DNA of 64,000 nt from Phycisphaerales bacterium. GTDB lineage: Bacteria; Planctomycetota; Phycisphaerae; Phycisphaerales; UBA1924. The position numbers and the translations under genes are program-made. Of the stretch, positions 47,647 through 56,006 are shown piece after piece; the first letter of the stretch is position 1, and each line of letters opens with the position of its first letter. The stretch is taken from contig JADYXW010000045.1 in NCBI GenBank assembly GCA_020853975.1, forward strand, positions 62,001-126,000, read 5' to 3'. The notes under the pieces are model-generated. The model was given only the letters and a program-made list of their open reading frames with translations, had not been told where the DNA came from and did not search any database.

Positions 47647-49374
47647 ATGAACGCGCTGCGCCAGACGTCCGACACCGTGCGCAAGGCCCTGGGCGGCATG
47701 AACCTGACCCAGCGCCTGCTCGTGGGTACCATCGTGGTCGTCGTCATCCTGGCGATGGTTGTCGTCTCGCTGCTCACCTCCAAGCCCGACATGGTGGACC
47801 TGGTTGCCGGCAGTGGCGAGGAGGCGCAGAAGGCCCAGGCGGCCCTCGCGCTGGCGGGGATCAAGGCGGTTCAGAGCCCCACGGGCCTCGCGGTGCCCTC
47901 GACCAGAGTGGTTGAAGCGCGGGCGGCCCTCGCACAGGCCGGGGCGCTCCCGGGCGACAAGGCCACGTACTTCGAGGCCCTGATCGCCCGCAACGACTGG
48001 ATGAACTCGAGACAGGTCAACGAACGCAACTACATCATCGCGCTCCAGAACGAGCTGGGGCGCACGCTCGGCGGCTTCCGGGGCGTCTCCAAGGGCTCGG
48101 TCCAGCTCAGCGTGCCGGACCGCTCGGGCCTAGGCAACACGACCAGGCGACCCTCGGCCTCGATCGCGCTCACGAGCGATACCGGGTTGGCCCTGCCACA
48201 GCACGTAGTGGACGCCGCGGCGAAGTTCGTCGCGGGCAGCATCTCCGGTCTCGCGATCGATCAGGTGCAGGTGGTGGATGTCGCCGCCGGAAAGCCCCGG
48301 GTCATTACGACCGAGGAATCCGCGTCGTCGAGCGTGGCGATGGAGCACGCGCAGCGCGTGGAAGAGCAGACCCGGCGCAAGCTGGAAGAGCTGCTCGCGT
48401 ACATCCCCGGGGTCTCTGTCGCGGTGACCGCGAGTGTGGACGTGACGCGGAGCGTCTCGGAGACGCAGGAGTACCTGCCCCTGAAGGCGGGCACGGTGCA
48501 GCTCGAGAAGAAGACCGACGAGACCGAGAACGTGAGCCACGAGGCGGCGACTGCGGACTGGAGCAAGGGCGGGGGGGACCCGGGGTTTGCGGCAAACCAG
48601 TCGGCGGACATCAACCGGGGCGGGGGAGAGGCGGGATCGCGCACGCAGGAAACGAAGGCGACAACCGAGTTTGACAACCGGGTGGGAAGCAAGGTCGAGA
48701 AGGTGGTGGACCCGCGGGGCCAGTCCGTGTCGGTCGCGGTGTCGGTCAATGTGCCCAAGGGGTACGTGTCGAGGCTGGTGAAGGTGGCCTCGGGCGCGGA
48801 CCCCGCGGACGACAAGGCGCCCGCGGAGGCGGACGTGACCAAGCGGTTCGAGGACGACGTCAAGCCCCAGGTTGTCGCGGCGCTCACGCCCCACGTGAGG
48901 GCGATGCTGGCGCGGGCAAACCCGCAGGCGGACGCGAAGGCGGTGCAGGACTTCATCACCGTGAGCATGGTGCCCGTGGAGCTGCCCCCCGCCGCGACGC
49001 AGCAGGCCGGCGCCGGTGGCGGGCTGACGGGGGCCGGCGGGTCGCTGGGCCTCAGCAGCTCGATCATCGACAAGGCCGTGCTCGGGGCGCTCTCGCTGGC
49101 GGCGATGGGCATGATGATCGCGATGCTGAAGCGAGCGGGCAAGAAGACCGAGCTTCCCGCGGCGGAGGAGCTGGTGGGGATGCCCCCCTCGCTCGACGCG
49201 GGCGTGGACGCCGTGGGAGAAGCGGAGGAGTCCGACGCGGCAATGGCGGGCATCGAGGTGGGCGAGGACGAGATGGAGGCCAAGAAGATCCTCGAGCAGG
49301 TGGAGGCGCTGGTGGACAAGGACCCGCAGTCGGCGAGCAAGCTGCTCGGTCGCTGGGTGAGGGTGGAGGAGTAG
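47647..49374 (+). CDS. fliF: Flagellar M-ring protein FliF
   Basis: QVNERNYIIALQNELGRTLGG; SVQLSVPDRSG; membrane anchors at both ends. Confidence 0.93.
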   Translation: MNALRQTSDTVRKALGGMNLTQRLLVGTIVVVVILAMVVVSLLTSKPDMVDLVAGSGEEAQKAQAALALAGIKAVQSPTGLAVPSTRVVEARAALAQAGALPGDKATYFEALIARNDWMNSRQVNERNYIIALQNELGRTLGGFRGVSKGSVQLSVPDRSGLGNTTRRPSASIALTSDTGLALPQHVVDAAAKFVAGSISGLAIDQVQVVDVAAGKPRVITTEESASSSVAMEHAQRVEEQTRRKLEELLAYIPGVSVAVTASVDVTRSVSETQEYLPLKAGTVQLEKKTDETENVSHEAATADWSKGGGDPGFAANQSADINRGGGEAGSRTQETKATTEFDNRVGSKVEKVVDPRGQSVSVAVSVNVPKGYVSRLVKVASGADPADDKAPAEADVTKRFEDDVKPQVVAALTPHVRAMLARANPQADAKAVQDFITVSMVPVELPPAATQQAGAGGGLTGAGGSLGLSSSIIDKAVLGALSLAAMGMMIAMLKRAGKKTELPAAEELVGMPPSLDAGVDAVGEAEESDAAMAGIEVGEDEMEAKKILEQVEALVDKDPQSASKLLGRWVRVEE

Positions 49375-49377
49375 CCC

Positions 49378-50418
49378 ATGCCGCGCAAGCCGAACGAGAA
49401 GCTCCCGAACAAGTCGGAAGAGCTGGAGGGGCTGACGAAGGCGGCGATCGTGCTGCTGGCCGTCGGGTCCGACCGGGCGGGGAAGATGCTGCAGGTGATG
49501 GAGCCCCAGGCCGTTGAAGAGGTGACGCGCGAGCTGGCGAGCCTGGGCCGGGTGCCCCACGAGCTGCAGGCGGAGGTGATCCGGGAGTTCTACAGCGTCT
49601 CGCTCGCGAGCCAGTACGCGAACGAGGGGAATCTGGACTACGCGCGCAAGATCCTGTCGTCGTCGATGGAGTCCAAGGCCGCGGAGCGGATGCTGGGACA
49701 GATCCAGACGCAGGTTCAGCGGACGCCCTTCGCGTTCCTGCAGCGGGCCGAGAGCGAGAACCTGATGGCCTTCATCCAGGACGAGCACCCGCAGACGATC
49801 GCGCTCATCCTGTGCCATCTGGCGCACCACAAGGCGGCGGAGATCCTGAGCGCGCTCCCCATGCAGAAGCAGATCGAGGTGCTCAAGCGCGTCGCGAACA
49901 TGGAGCAGACCAATCCCGAGGTGATCCGGGAGGTCGAGCGTGGCCTGGAGAGCCGTCTGTCGTCCATGCTGACGCAGAGCATGGAGAGCGCGGGAGGGGT
50001 GGAGGCGGTCGCGGAGATCCTGAACCTCGCGGAGCGTTCCGCGGAAAAGGCGATCATGGAGGGACTGGAGGCCGAGGACCCGGACCTGGTGGAGCAGATA
50101 CGGCGCCTGATGTTCGTCTTCGAAGATGTGATGAAGGTGAACGACAAGGGCATTCAGGCGGTGCTGAAGGAAGTGGACAACAGCGAACTGGCGCTGGCGC
50201 TCAAGACCGCGTCCGAGGACCTCAAGGCCAAGGTATTCAAGAACATGTCCGAGCGGGCCGCAGCGCTCATCAAGGAGGACATGCAGTACATGGGCCCGGT
50301 GAAGGTCAGCGACGTCGAGGCAGCGCAGCAGCGGATCGTGGACATCGTGCGCCGGCTGGAAGAGGCGGGCGAGGTGGTCATCGAGGGGCGGGGCGGAGAC
50401 GCCGAACAACTCGTCTGA
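49378..50418 (+). CDS. fliG: Flagellar motor switch protein FliG
   Basis: KAAIVLLAVGSDRAGKMLQVMEPQAVEEVTRELA; FIQDEHPQTIALILCHL; FVFEDVMKVNDKGIQAVLKEVD. Confidence 0.96.
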   Translation: MPRKPNEKLPNKSEELEGLTKAAIVLLAVGSDRAGKMLQVMEPQAVEEVTRELASLGRVPHELQAEVIREFYSVSLASQYANEGNLDYARKILSSSMESKAAERMLGQIQTQVQRTPFAFLQRAESENLMAFIQDEHPQTIALILCHLAHHKAAEILSALPMQKQIEVLKRVANMEQTNPEVIREVERGLESRLSSMLTQSMESAGGVEAVAEILNLAERSAEKAIMEGLEAEDPDLVEQIRRLMFVFEDVMKVNDKGIQAVLKEVDNSELALALKTASEDLKAKVFKNMSERAAALIKEDMQYMGPVKVSDVEAAQQRIVDIVRRLEEAGEVVIEGRGGDAEQLV

Positions 50419-50430
50419 TGGAGTGCGCGC

Positions 50431-51165
50431 ATGCCCGTGCTTCGGGACATCCGGGTGTTGGGCGCGACGCCCGGGCGGGGCGGGCCGGCGCCGCTGGACC
50501 TGGGCGACCTCGCCCGCGAGGGAGAGAGGCTGCTCGACGCCGCACGCAGAGAAGCGGCGGCGATCCGCGCGCGCGCGCTCGAAGAGCGTGGCGCCCTGCT
50601 CGCCGAGGCGAGGCGAGAGGGCTTCGCCCAGGGCCAGGCGGAGGGCCTCGAAGCGGGCCGCCGTGAAGGGTTCGAGAAGGGTCACGAGGCAGCGCTCGCC
50701 GAGCGCCGCCCGGCCCTGGAGCAACTGGAGAAGGAATGGGGCGCGGCCTTGCGGGACCTCACCACCAGGCGGGAGGCCATCCTCGCGGAGGCCCGCGAGC
50801 GGGTGCTCGCGCTGGGGATGGCGATCGCCTCGCGCGTGCTCCGACGCACCGTGGAGTCCGGCGACTCTGTGGTCCTTGATCAGGTGAGGGCCGTGCTGGA
50901 TCAGGTGGGGGGCAGGCTGGGCGCGACACTCGACGTGCACCCCGCGGACAGGGCGCTCGTGGAGAAGGCGCTGCCCGCGATCTGCCGCGAGCTGGGATCG
51001 GGCGGCTCGGTCGAGTTGCGGGACGTGGCGGAGCTCGGGCGCGGGTCCTGCCGGGTCGTCATGGCGGGGGGCGGAGAGATCAGCGGCGAGCTGGGCGTGC
51101 AGCTCGAACGCATCGCGCAGGCGATCGGCGTCGCGCCGGGCTGGAAGCCGGAGGGTCTGCCTTGA
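50431..51165 (+). CDS. fliH: Flagellar assembly protein FliH
   Basis: Ala/Arg-rich coiled-coil with RREGFAQGQAEGLEAGRREGFEKGHEA; between fliG and fliI. Confidence 0.85.
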   Translation: MPVLRDIRVLGATPGRGGPAPLDLGDLAREGERLLDAARREAAAIRARALEERGALLAEARREGFAQGQAEGLEAGRREGFEKGHEAALAERRPALEQLEKEWGAALRDLTTRREAILAEARERVLALGMAIASRVLRRTVESGDSVVLDQVRAVLDQVGGRLGATLDVHPADRALVEKALPAICRELGSGGSVELRDVAELGRGSCRVVMAGGGEISGELGVQLERIAQAIGVAPGWKPEGLP

Positions 51166-52550
51166 CCGCGTGCTCGGTGGCACTGGACGCGCTCTCGCGG
51201 GTGCAGCCCCTCCGGATCACTGGGCGCGTGGAGGCGGTGCGCGGGCTCGTCGTGATGGTTGCGGACCTGCGCGTGCCGGTTGGTTCTCTGGTGACCTTCG
51301 CGGGGAGCGGGCGTGCGGTGCAGGACCCCGCGGGCGGCGTGCTCTCGGGCGAGGTCGTCGGCTTCTCCAGCGAGCACGCGATGGTCATGCTTCTGGGCCA
51401 GAGCACTGGCGTGCGAGCGGGCGACCGGGTCGTCTGCGAAGAGGTGCACCAGACCTGCCCCGTGGGTGAGACGCAGCTCGGACGCGTCATCGACGGGCTT
51501 GGTCGCCCGGTGGATGGCAGGGGGCCCGTGCCCGAGACGACCGCCAGGCCCCTGCAGCCCGAGCCTCTGCGGGCCATGGCCCGGCGACGGATCAGCCGCG
51601 CCCTCCACACGGGCGTGCGCGCCGTGGACCTCATGACGACGCTCGGGAGAGGGCAGCGGATGGGCGTCTTCGCCGGCCCCGGTGTGGGCAAGAGCACGCT
51701 GCTGGGCGCCATCGCGCGGGGCACGGCGGCGGATATCAGCGTGATCGCGCTCATCGGCGAGCGAGGCCGCGAGGTCAAGGACTTCATCGAGCACAGCCTG
51801 GGTGAGCGGGGGCTTGCCCGCAGCGTCATTGTCGTCGCGACCGGCGACGAGTCGCCCCTGCTCCGCCTGCGGGCGGCCAAGGTCGCCTGCTCCATCGCGG
51901 AGTATCACCGCGACGAGGGACGCGACGTGCTGCTCATGATGGACAGCATTACGCGCTTTGCCCACGCGCAGCGCCAGGTCGGGCTGTCGGTAGGCGAACC
52001 GCCCGCGACCAAGGGCTACACGCCCAGCGTTTTCGCGCAGCTCGCCCAGGTGCTGGAACGGGCCGGCTCCGTCGAGGGCCGCGCCAACCGCCCGGGCGGG
52101 TCCATCACCGGGCTTTACTCGGTGCTCGTGGAGGGCGATGACTTCAGCGAGCCCATCTGCGACGCGGCCAGGGGTATCCTCGATGGTCACCTCATGCTCT
52201 CGCGCAAGCTGGCGCAGAAGGGCCACTTCCCGGCCGTGGACGTACTCGACTCCATCAGCCGCGTCGCGGAGGACGTGGTCACCCCGGAGCACTCCGCCGC
52301 CCGGAGGCAGGTGCTCCGGATGCTCGCGCTCTACCGCGAGGTCGAAGAGCTCGTGCAGATCGGTGCGTACGTGCGCGGGAGCAACCCGGAGTGCGACGTG
52401 GCGATCGACTTCCACGGCGCGATCACCGACCTGCTGAAGCAAGGGCGGGGAGACTCGGGGGCCTTCGATCCCGCGCTCGCCAGGCTGGCGAAACTCGCCA
52501 AGGACACGGGTGACAGGGCGCGGGCCGCGATCAAGGGCGGCAAGGGCTGA
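51162..52550 (+). CDS. fliI: Flagellum-specific ATPase FliI
   Basis: GVFAGPGVGKSTLLGAIARGT, VIALIGERGREVKDFIEH, LLMMDSITRFAHAQRQVGL. Confidence 0.96.
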   Translation: MTACSVALDALSRVQPLRITGRVEAVRGLVVMVADLRVPVGSLVTFAGSGRAVQDPAGGVLSGEVVGFSSEHAMVMLLGQSTGVRAGDRVVCEEVHQTCPVGETQLGRVIDGLGRPVDGRGPVPETTARPLQPEPLRAMARRRISRALHTGVRAVDLMTTLGRGQRMGVFAGPGVGKSTLLGAIARGTAADISVIALIGERGREVKDFIEHSLGERGLARSVIVVATGDESPLLRLRAAKVACSIAEYHRDEGRDVLLMMDSITRFAHAQRQVGLSVGEPPATKGYTPSVFAQLAQVLERAGSVEGRANRPGGSITGLYSVLVEGDDFSEPICDAARGILDGHLMLSRKLAQKGHFPAVDVLDSISRVAEDVVTPEHSAARRQVLRMLALYREVEELVQIGAYVRGSNPECDVAIDFHGAITDLLKQGRGDSGAFDPALARLAKLAKDTGDRARAAIKGGKG

Positions 52551-52561
52551 AAGGAAGCGCC

Positions 52562-53017
52562 GTGGCGGTCTTCAGGTTCCAGTTTGAGGCGGTGCTGAAG
52601 CACAGACGCGACCAGGAGCGGCGCGAGCAGATGGTCGTCGCCGAGCTGGAGTCCCGGCGACATGCGCTGGAGGCCACCATCCGCCATCACCAGCGGGGCA
52701 TCGTCTCGGCCCGTGGAGACCTGCGAGACCGCCTGGCGCCCGGCGCATCGGTGGACCTGCGCTCCGTCCGCCTGCAGGCGTCGGCCTCGCTGCACCTCGT
52801 GGGCCTTGCGCAGCGCGCCGTGCTCGAGCTGGCGGGCCTTCACGAGAAGCTCGACCGCGCCAGGCGCGTGCTGCTGCGGGCGAGCGTGAGACGCAAGGCG
52901 GTTGAACTGCTCAAGGAGCGCAAGCAGCAGGAATGGCTGCAGGAGCTGAGCCGGCGCGAGGATCGGGCGCTGGATGAACTGGCCGTCATGCGCATGGCGG
53001 CGGAGGACGCGTCATGA
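52562..53017 (+). CDS. fliJ: Flagellar protein FliJ
   Basis: FRFQFEAVLKHRRDQERREQMVVAELESR; follows fliI. Confidence 0.85.
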   Translation: MAVFRFQFEAVLKHRRDQERREQMVVAELESRRHALEATIRHHQRGIVSARGDLRDRLAPGASVDLRSVRLQASASLHLVGLAQRAVLELAGLHEKLDRARRVLLRASVRRKAVELLKERKQQEWLQELSRREDRALDELAVMRMAAEDAS

Positions 53018-53796
53018 AGATGATCTGGAACGCGATGAGCGTTGTGGCGGTTGCAAACCTGCTGGCGCTGCTGGGGTTCGTGGGCTGGCTGAAGGCCGAC
53101 GATCGGCTGAACGCCGACAGGGCCCGGGCGGTGCGCGCTGTGTTCGGCAAGACCCTCACCGAGGAGGCCACCGAAGCAGCGAAGGCCAAGGCCGATCTGG
53201 AAGCCAGCGAAAAGGCGGCGGCCGAGGCCAAGCGCAAGGACCAGCCCCCGCTCACCGCCGAGCAACGCGTCGCGCTGCGCCTGGAGGCGACGGAGATCGA
53301 CCGCCAGCGCATGGAGCGGCTGCAGCGCGAAGTTGAGGACCTACGGCGCGTGCTCGCCACCGAGCGCACGGCGCTGGACCGAGGCCGCGCGGCGTTCCTC
53401 GCCGAGAAGAGCGCCTTCGAGGCGGCGTCCGCCGCCACGCGTCGGGCGCTCGAGGATGGACAGTTCCAGAAGACCCTGGGCGTGCTCTCGACCATGAAGC
53501 CCAAGGACGCGGTCGGGCTCCTGACGCAGATGCTCAAGGGTTCGAGCTTTGCGCCCACGAGCCAAACCCCAAGCCAAGCCCCGGCGCTCGCCGCGGGCGG
53601 GGCGGCGAGCACGGAGACCGAGGCCGCAGCGGGCGAGGAACAGGTTGTCTCGTACCTGGATGCGATGGACGAGAAGCCCCGGGGGAGGATCATGACGGAG
53701 CTAGCAAAGACCGACCCCGTGTTGGCAACGCGGTTGCTTGGCCGCATCCGGGACCGGGCGCAGTTCGCGCCCGTGCCCGGGAACGCCGGCTCATGA
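53014..53796 (+). CDS. MotE/MgtE_N-like flagellar protein
   Basis: N-terminal TM, coiled coil, C-term GVLSTMKPKDAVGLLTQML...VVSYLDAMDEKPRGRIMTELAKTDPVLATRLLGRI. Confidence 0.75.
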   Translation: MKMIWNAMSVVAVANLLALLGFVGWLKADDRLNADRARAVRAVFGKTLTEEATEAAKAKADLEASEKAAAEAKRKDQPPLTAEQRVALRLEATEIDRQRMERLQREVEDLRRVLATERTALDRGRAAFLAEKSAFEAASAATRRALEDGQFQKTLGVLSTMKPKDAVGLLTQMLKGSSFAPTSQTPSQAPALAAGGAASTETEAAAGEEQVVSYLDAMDEKPRGRIMTELAKTDPVLATRLLGRIRDRAQFAPVPGNAGS

Positions 53797-55007
53797 CGAC
53801 AGTTCAGTCGTTGGCAGCTCACAAGACGCCGCAGGAAGCAACGCCCGACCAGGGTGCGCAGGTGAATGTTGCGCAGTCCGAGGCATTCGGGTCGTTGCTG
53901 CGCTCCGTTGGTGCCCGGCGTTTCACGCTCGAGGCCCCCGCCGACGCCCCAGTAACACGGAAGTCGCGGGCCGCGATGCAGGAGCGCGGGGTGGGCGTGA
54001 AGGACCTGCGGCTGAGCGACGCCGCGAAGTTGGACTATGGCTCGATGACGGCCCTCGAACTGGCGAATCCGGGCCAGTTGCCGACGTCGGAAGGCGGAGC
54101 ACGCCCCCAGGCTGGTTCGGATGGCGGCGACGCGAGCACGAGGTCGGCTGAGCGGGCGACAACCCCCGCCCGGAGCGGTCAGGCCTCATCACGCGCCGGG
54201 GTCGCCAATCCCGAGGCCTCGCGTGCCCCCGCCGGGCAGACCCTGCCCCCCAGCGAGCAGCCTCCGGCACACGCGCCCGCTCAGGCGGAACAGAAGATCG
54301 CCACCCAGCCGGGTCCCGCCGCGAAGGCAACAGCGACGCAGACCACATCGGGCCAGGTGAGGGCCGTGCAGGGGGCGCCGCCCGTCTCGACCAGCCCCTC
54401 ACTCCCCGGCACCACGCGGGGCGAGGCCGGGCGTGTCCAGGTCGCGCCCAGCGGGCCGACGCAGGCACGTGCCAACGCTCAGAAGCTGCTGGGGAAGCTG
54501 GAGACCTCGGCGAGGGAGCCGCGCGAGGTCGCGCCCTCTCCGCACGTGAGGCAGGTCGCGCGGGCCATGCTCGCGGCGGTTCGGCACGGCCAGGGGGACA
54601 TCAGCCTAAAGCTACTCCCCGAGGCGCTCGGTCGTGTAACGGTGCGGCTGTCGCTCGCGGATGAAAGTGTGACCGCGTGCTTTGTGCCCGAGACCGATTC
54701 GGCACGGCGATTGCTTGAAGTGTCCCGAGACGAGCTTCGTGCCGCGCTGGAAGCGCGGGGCCTGCGCGTGGAGCGCATCGAGATCGATACCTCGCGGGTG
54801 GAGCCCGCGGGAACTGCCGGGCCGGAGGCCGGGCTGGGAGCCGAGACCGGACGCCATGAGGGCGGAACGGGCGGCGGGGACCGGGCGGGTGCGGAGCGCA
54901 CGCCGGGCAACAGTGGCGAACCGGTCGTGCCGGAACTCGAAGTTCCGGTGCCGGTGGACGCCTCGTGGATCGACGGCGCGAGCGGTCGGGTCGACACGCT
55001 CGCCTGA
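53793..55007 (+). CDS. fliK: Flagellar hook-length control protein FliK
   Basis: C-terminal DISLKLLPEALGRVTVRLSLADESVTACFVPETDSARRLLEVSRDELRAALEARGL. Confidence 0.85.
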   Translation: MTTVQSLAAHKTPQEATPDQGAQVNVAQSEAFGSLLRSVGARRFTLEAPADAPVTRKSRAAMQERGVGVKDLRLSDAAKLDYGSMTALELANPGQLPTSEGGARPQAGSDGGDASTRSAERATTPARSGQASSRAGVANPEASRAPAGQTLPPSEQPPAHAPAQAEQKIATQPGPAAKATATQTTSGQVRAVQGAPPVSTSPSLPGTTRGEAGRVQVAPSGPTQARANAQKLLGKLETSAREPREVAPSPHVRQVARAMLAAVRHGQGDISLKLLPEALGRVTVRLSLADESVTACFVPETDSARRLLEVSRDELRAALEARGLRVERIEIDTSRVEPAGTAGPEAGLGAETGRHEGGTGGGDRAGAERTPGNSGEPVVPELEVPVPVDASWIDGASGRVDTLA

Positions 55008-55018
55008 GGGAGCCCGGC

Positions 55019-55447
55019 ATGGCGACGATCGACGCGATCAGCGCTTCGGCGAGCGGATCAAGCGCGGGGACCTCCGCATTCAGCGCCCTGTCCTCCGAGG
55101 ACTTCACCAAGATCATCCTCCAGGAGCTTTCGAGGCAGGACCCGCTGCAACCCAGCGACACCAGCACGCTTATCCAACAGCTCTCGGGGCTGCGGAGCAT
55201 TCAGTCCGACATGGACCTGGGCGACAAGCTGCAGGACCTGGTCCGGCAGAACGAGTTTGCATCCGCCACCACCCTGCTGGGCACGCGCGTCACAGGCCGG
55301 TCCATCGACAACATCGAAGTCGAGGGCGTCGTGAAGTCCGTCGTGCGATCGTCCTACGGCGCGGTCGTCACGCTCGAGGACTCGACCCGCATGCTCGTGT
55401 CGGACATCGACCAGATCGTCCGCCCCGAGCCGGAGGACGCGGAGTGA
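55019..55447 (+). CDS. flgD: Flagellar hook assembly protein FlgD
   Basis: DFTKIILQELSRQDPLQPSDTSTLIQQLSGLRSI. Confidence 0.92.
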   Translation: MATIDAISASASGSSAGTSAFSALSSEDFTKIILQELSRQDPLQPSDTSTLIQQLSGLRSIQSDMDLGDKLQDLVRQNEFASATTLLGTRVTGRSIDNIEVEGVVKSVVRSSYGAVVTLEDSTRMLVSDIDQIVRPEPEDAE

Positions 55448-55899
55448 GCACCCCTCTCATCCCCGCGGCACAACTGCTCCGGGCCCTGGGCTCCGTCGTC
55501 AGGCCCGTGGGTGCCGAGAAGCAGCCGACCGACGGCATCTCGACCGTCTCGTTCGACGATCTGCTCGCCAAGGCCCGCTCGGGCGAGCTGCGATCAGATG
55601 CGCCGGTGACCATCGCGCCCGGCTGCGGCGTGGACCTGACCGAGGAGCAGCTCGCCAAGGTCGCCCTCGCCGCGGACCGCGCGCAGGCCCAGGGCGTCTC
55701 GCGGGCCGTGGTTGCCATCGACGGCATGCTCCTCAGGCTCGACGTGAGCGTGCGGACGATCACGGGGGTCATCGAGCCCGGCACGAGCGGTGTGCACACG
55801 GGAATCGATGGCCTGATCACCTTTGCCCCCGAGAGCACGGAGGCGGCGCTGGACCTGCGCGGGCTGGCGCGTGCGGGGCTGAGGCTGGCCGGGGTATAG
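55444..55899 (+). CDS. TIGR02530-like flagellar operon protein
   Basis: GTG start overlapping flgD stop; SFDDLLAKARSG...LTEEQLAKVALAADRAQAQGVSRAVVAIDGMLLRLDVSVRTITGVI. Confidence 0.7.
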   Translation: MSTPLIPAAQLLRALGSVVRPVGAEKQPTDGISTVSFDDLLAKARSGELRSDAPVTIAPGCGVDLTEEQLAKVALAADRAQAQGVSRAVVAIDGMLLRLDVSVRTITGVIEPGTSGVHTGIDGLITFAPESTEAALDLRGLARAGLRLAGV

Positions 55900-55904
55900 A
55901 CGCG

Positions 55905-55922
55905 CGGGCGCGACAGCGCCCG
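55905..55922 (+). other. Perfect 7-bp hairpin CGGGCGC-GACA-GCGCCCG
   Basis: Read directly; immediately after the TIGR02530-like stop. Confidence 0.6.
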
Positions 55923-55959
55923 GCGGAGCTTGGGCGGCTGGGATGCCGCGACGTTGCAG

Positions 55960-55980
55960 GGGCACGGATGCCCGCTTTTT
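55960..55980 (+). terminator. Candidate intrinsic terminator/attenuator upstream of flgE
   Basis: GGGCA-CGGA-TGCCC stem followed by GC then TTTTT. Confidence 0.55.
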
Positions 55981-56006
55981 CCGCCTGACCTGCTGGGGAT
56001 GCGCCC

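Noticed and set aside
48130-51183. 1017-aa minus-strand ORF opposite fliF/fliG/fliH
   Set aside because: Exact antisense of clear flagellar genes; biased composition (H/R/L/D), no recognisable domain.
55951-55976. Possible sigma54 site GGCACGGATGCCCGC upstream of flgE
   Set aside because: GG to GC spacing is 11, not 10, and lacks TTGC; better explained as the terminator stem.
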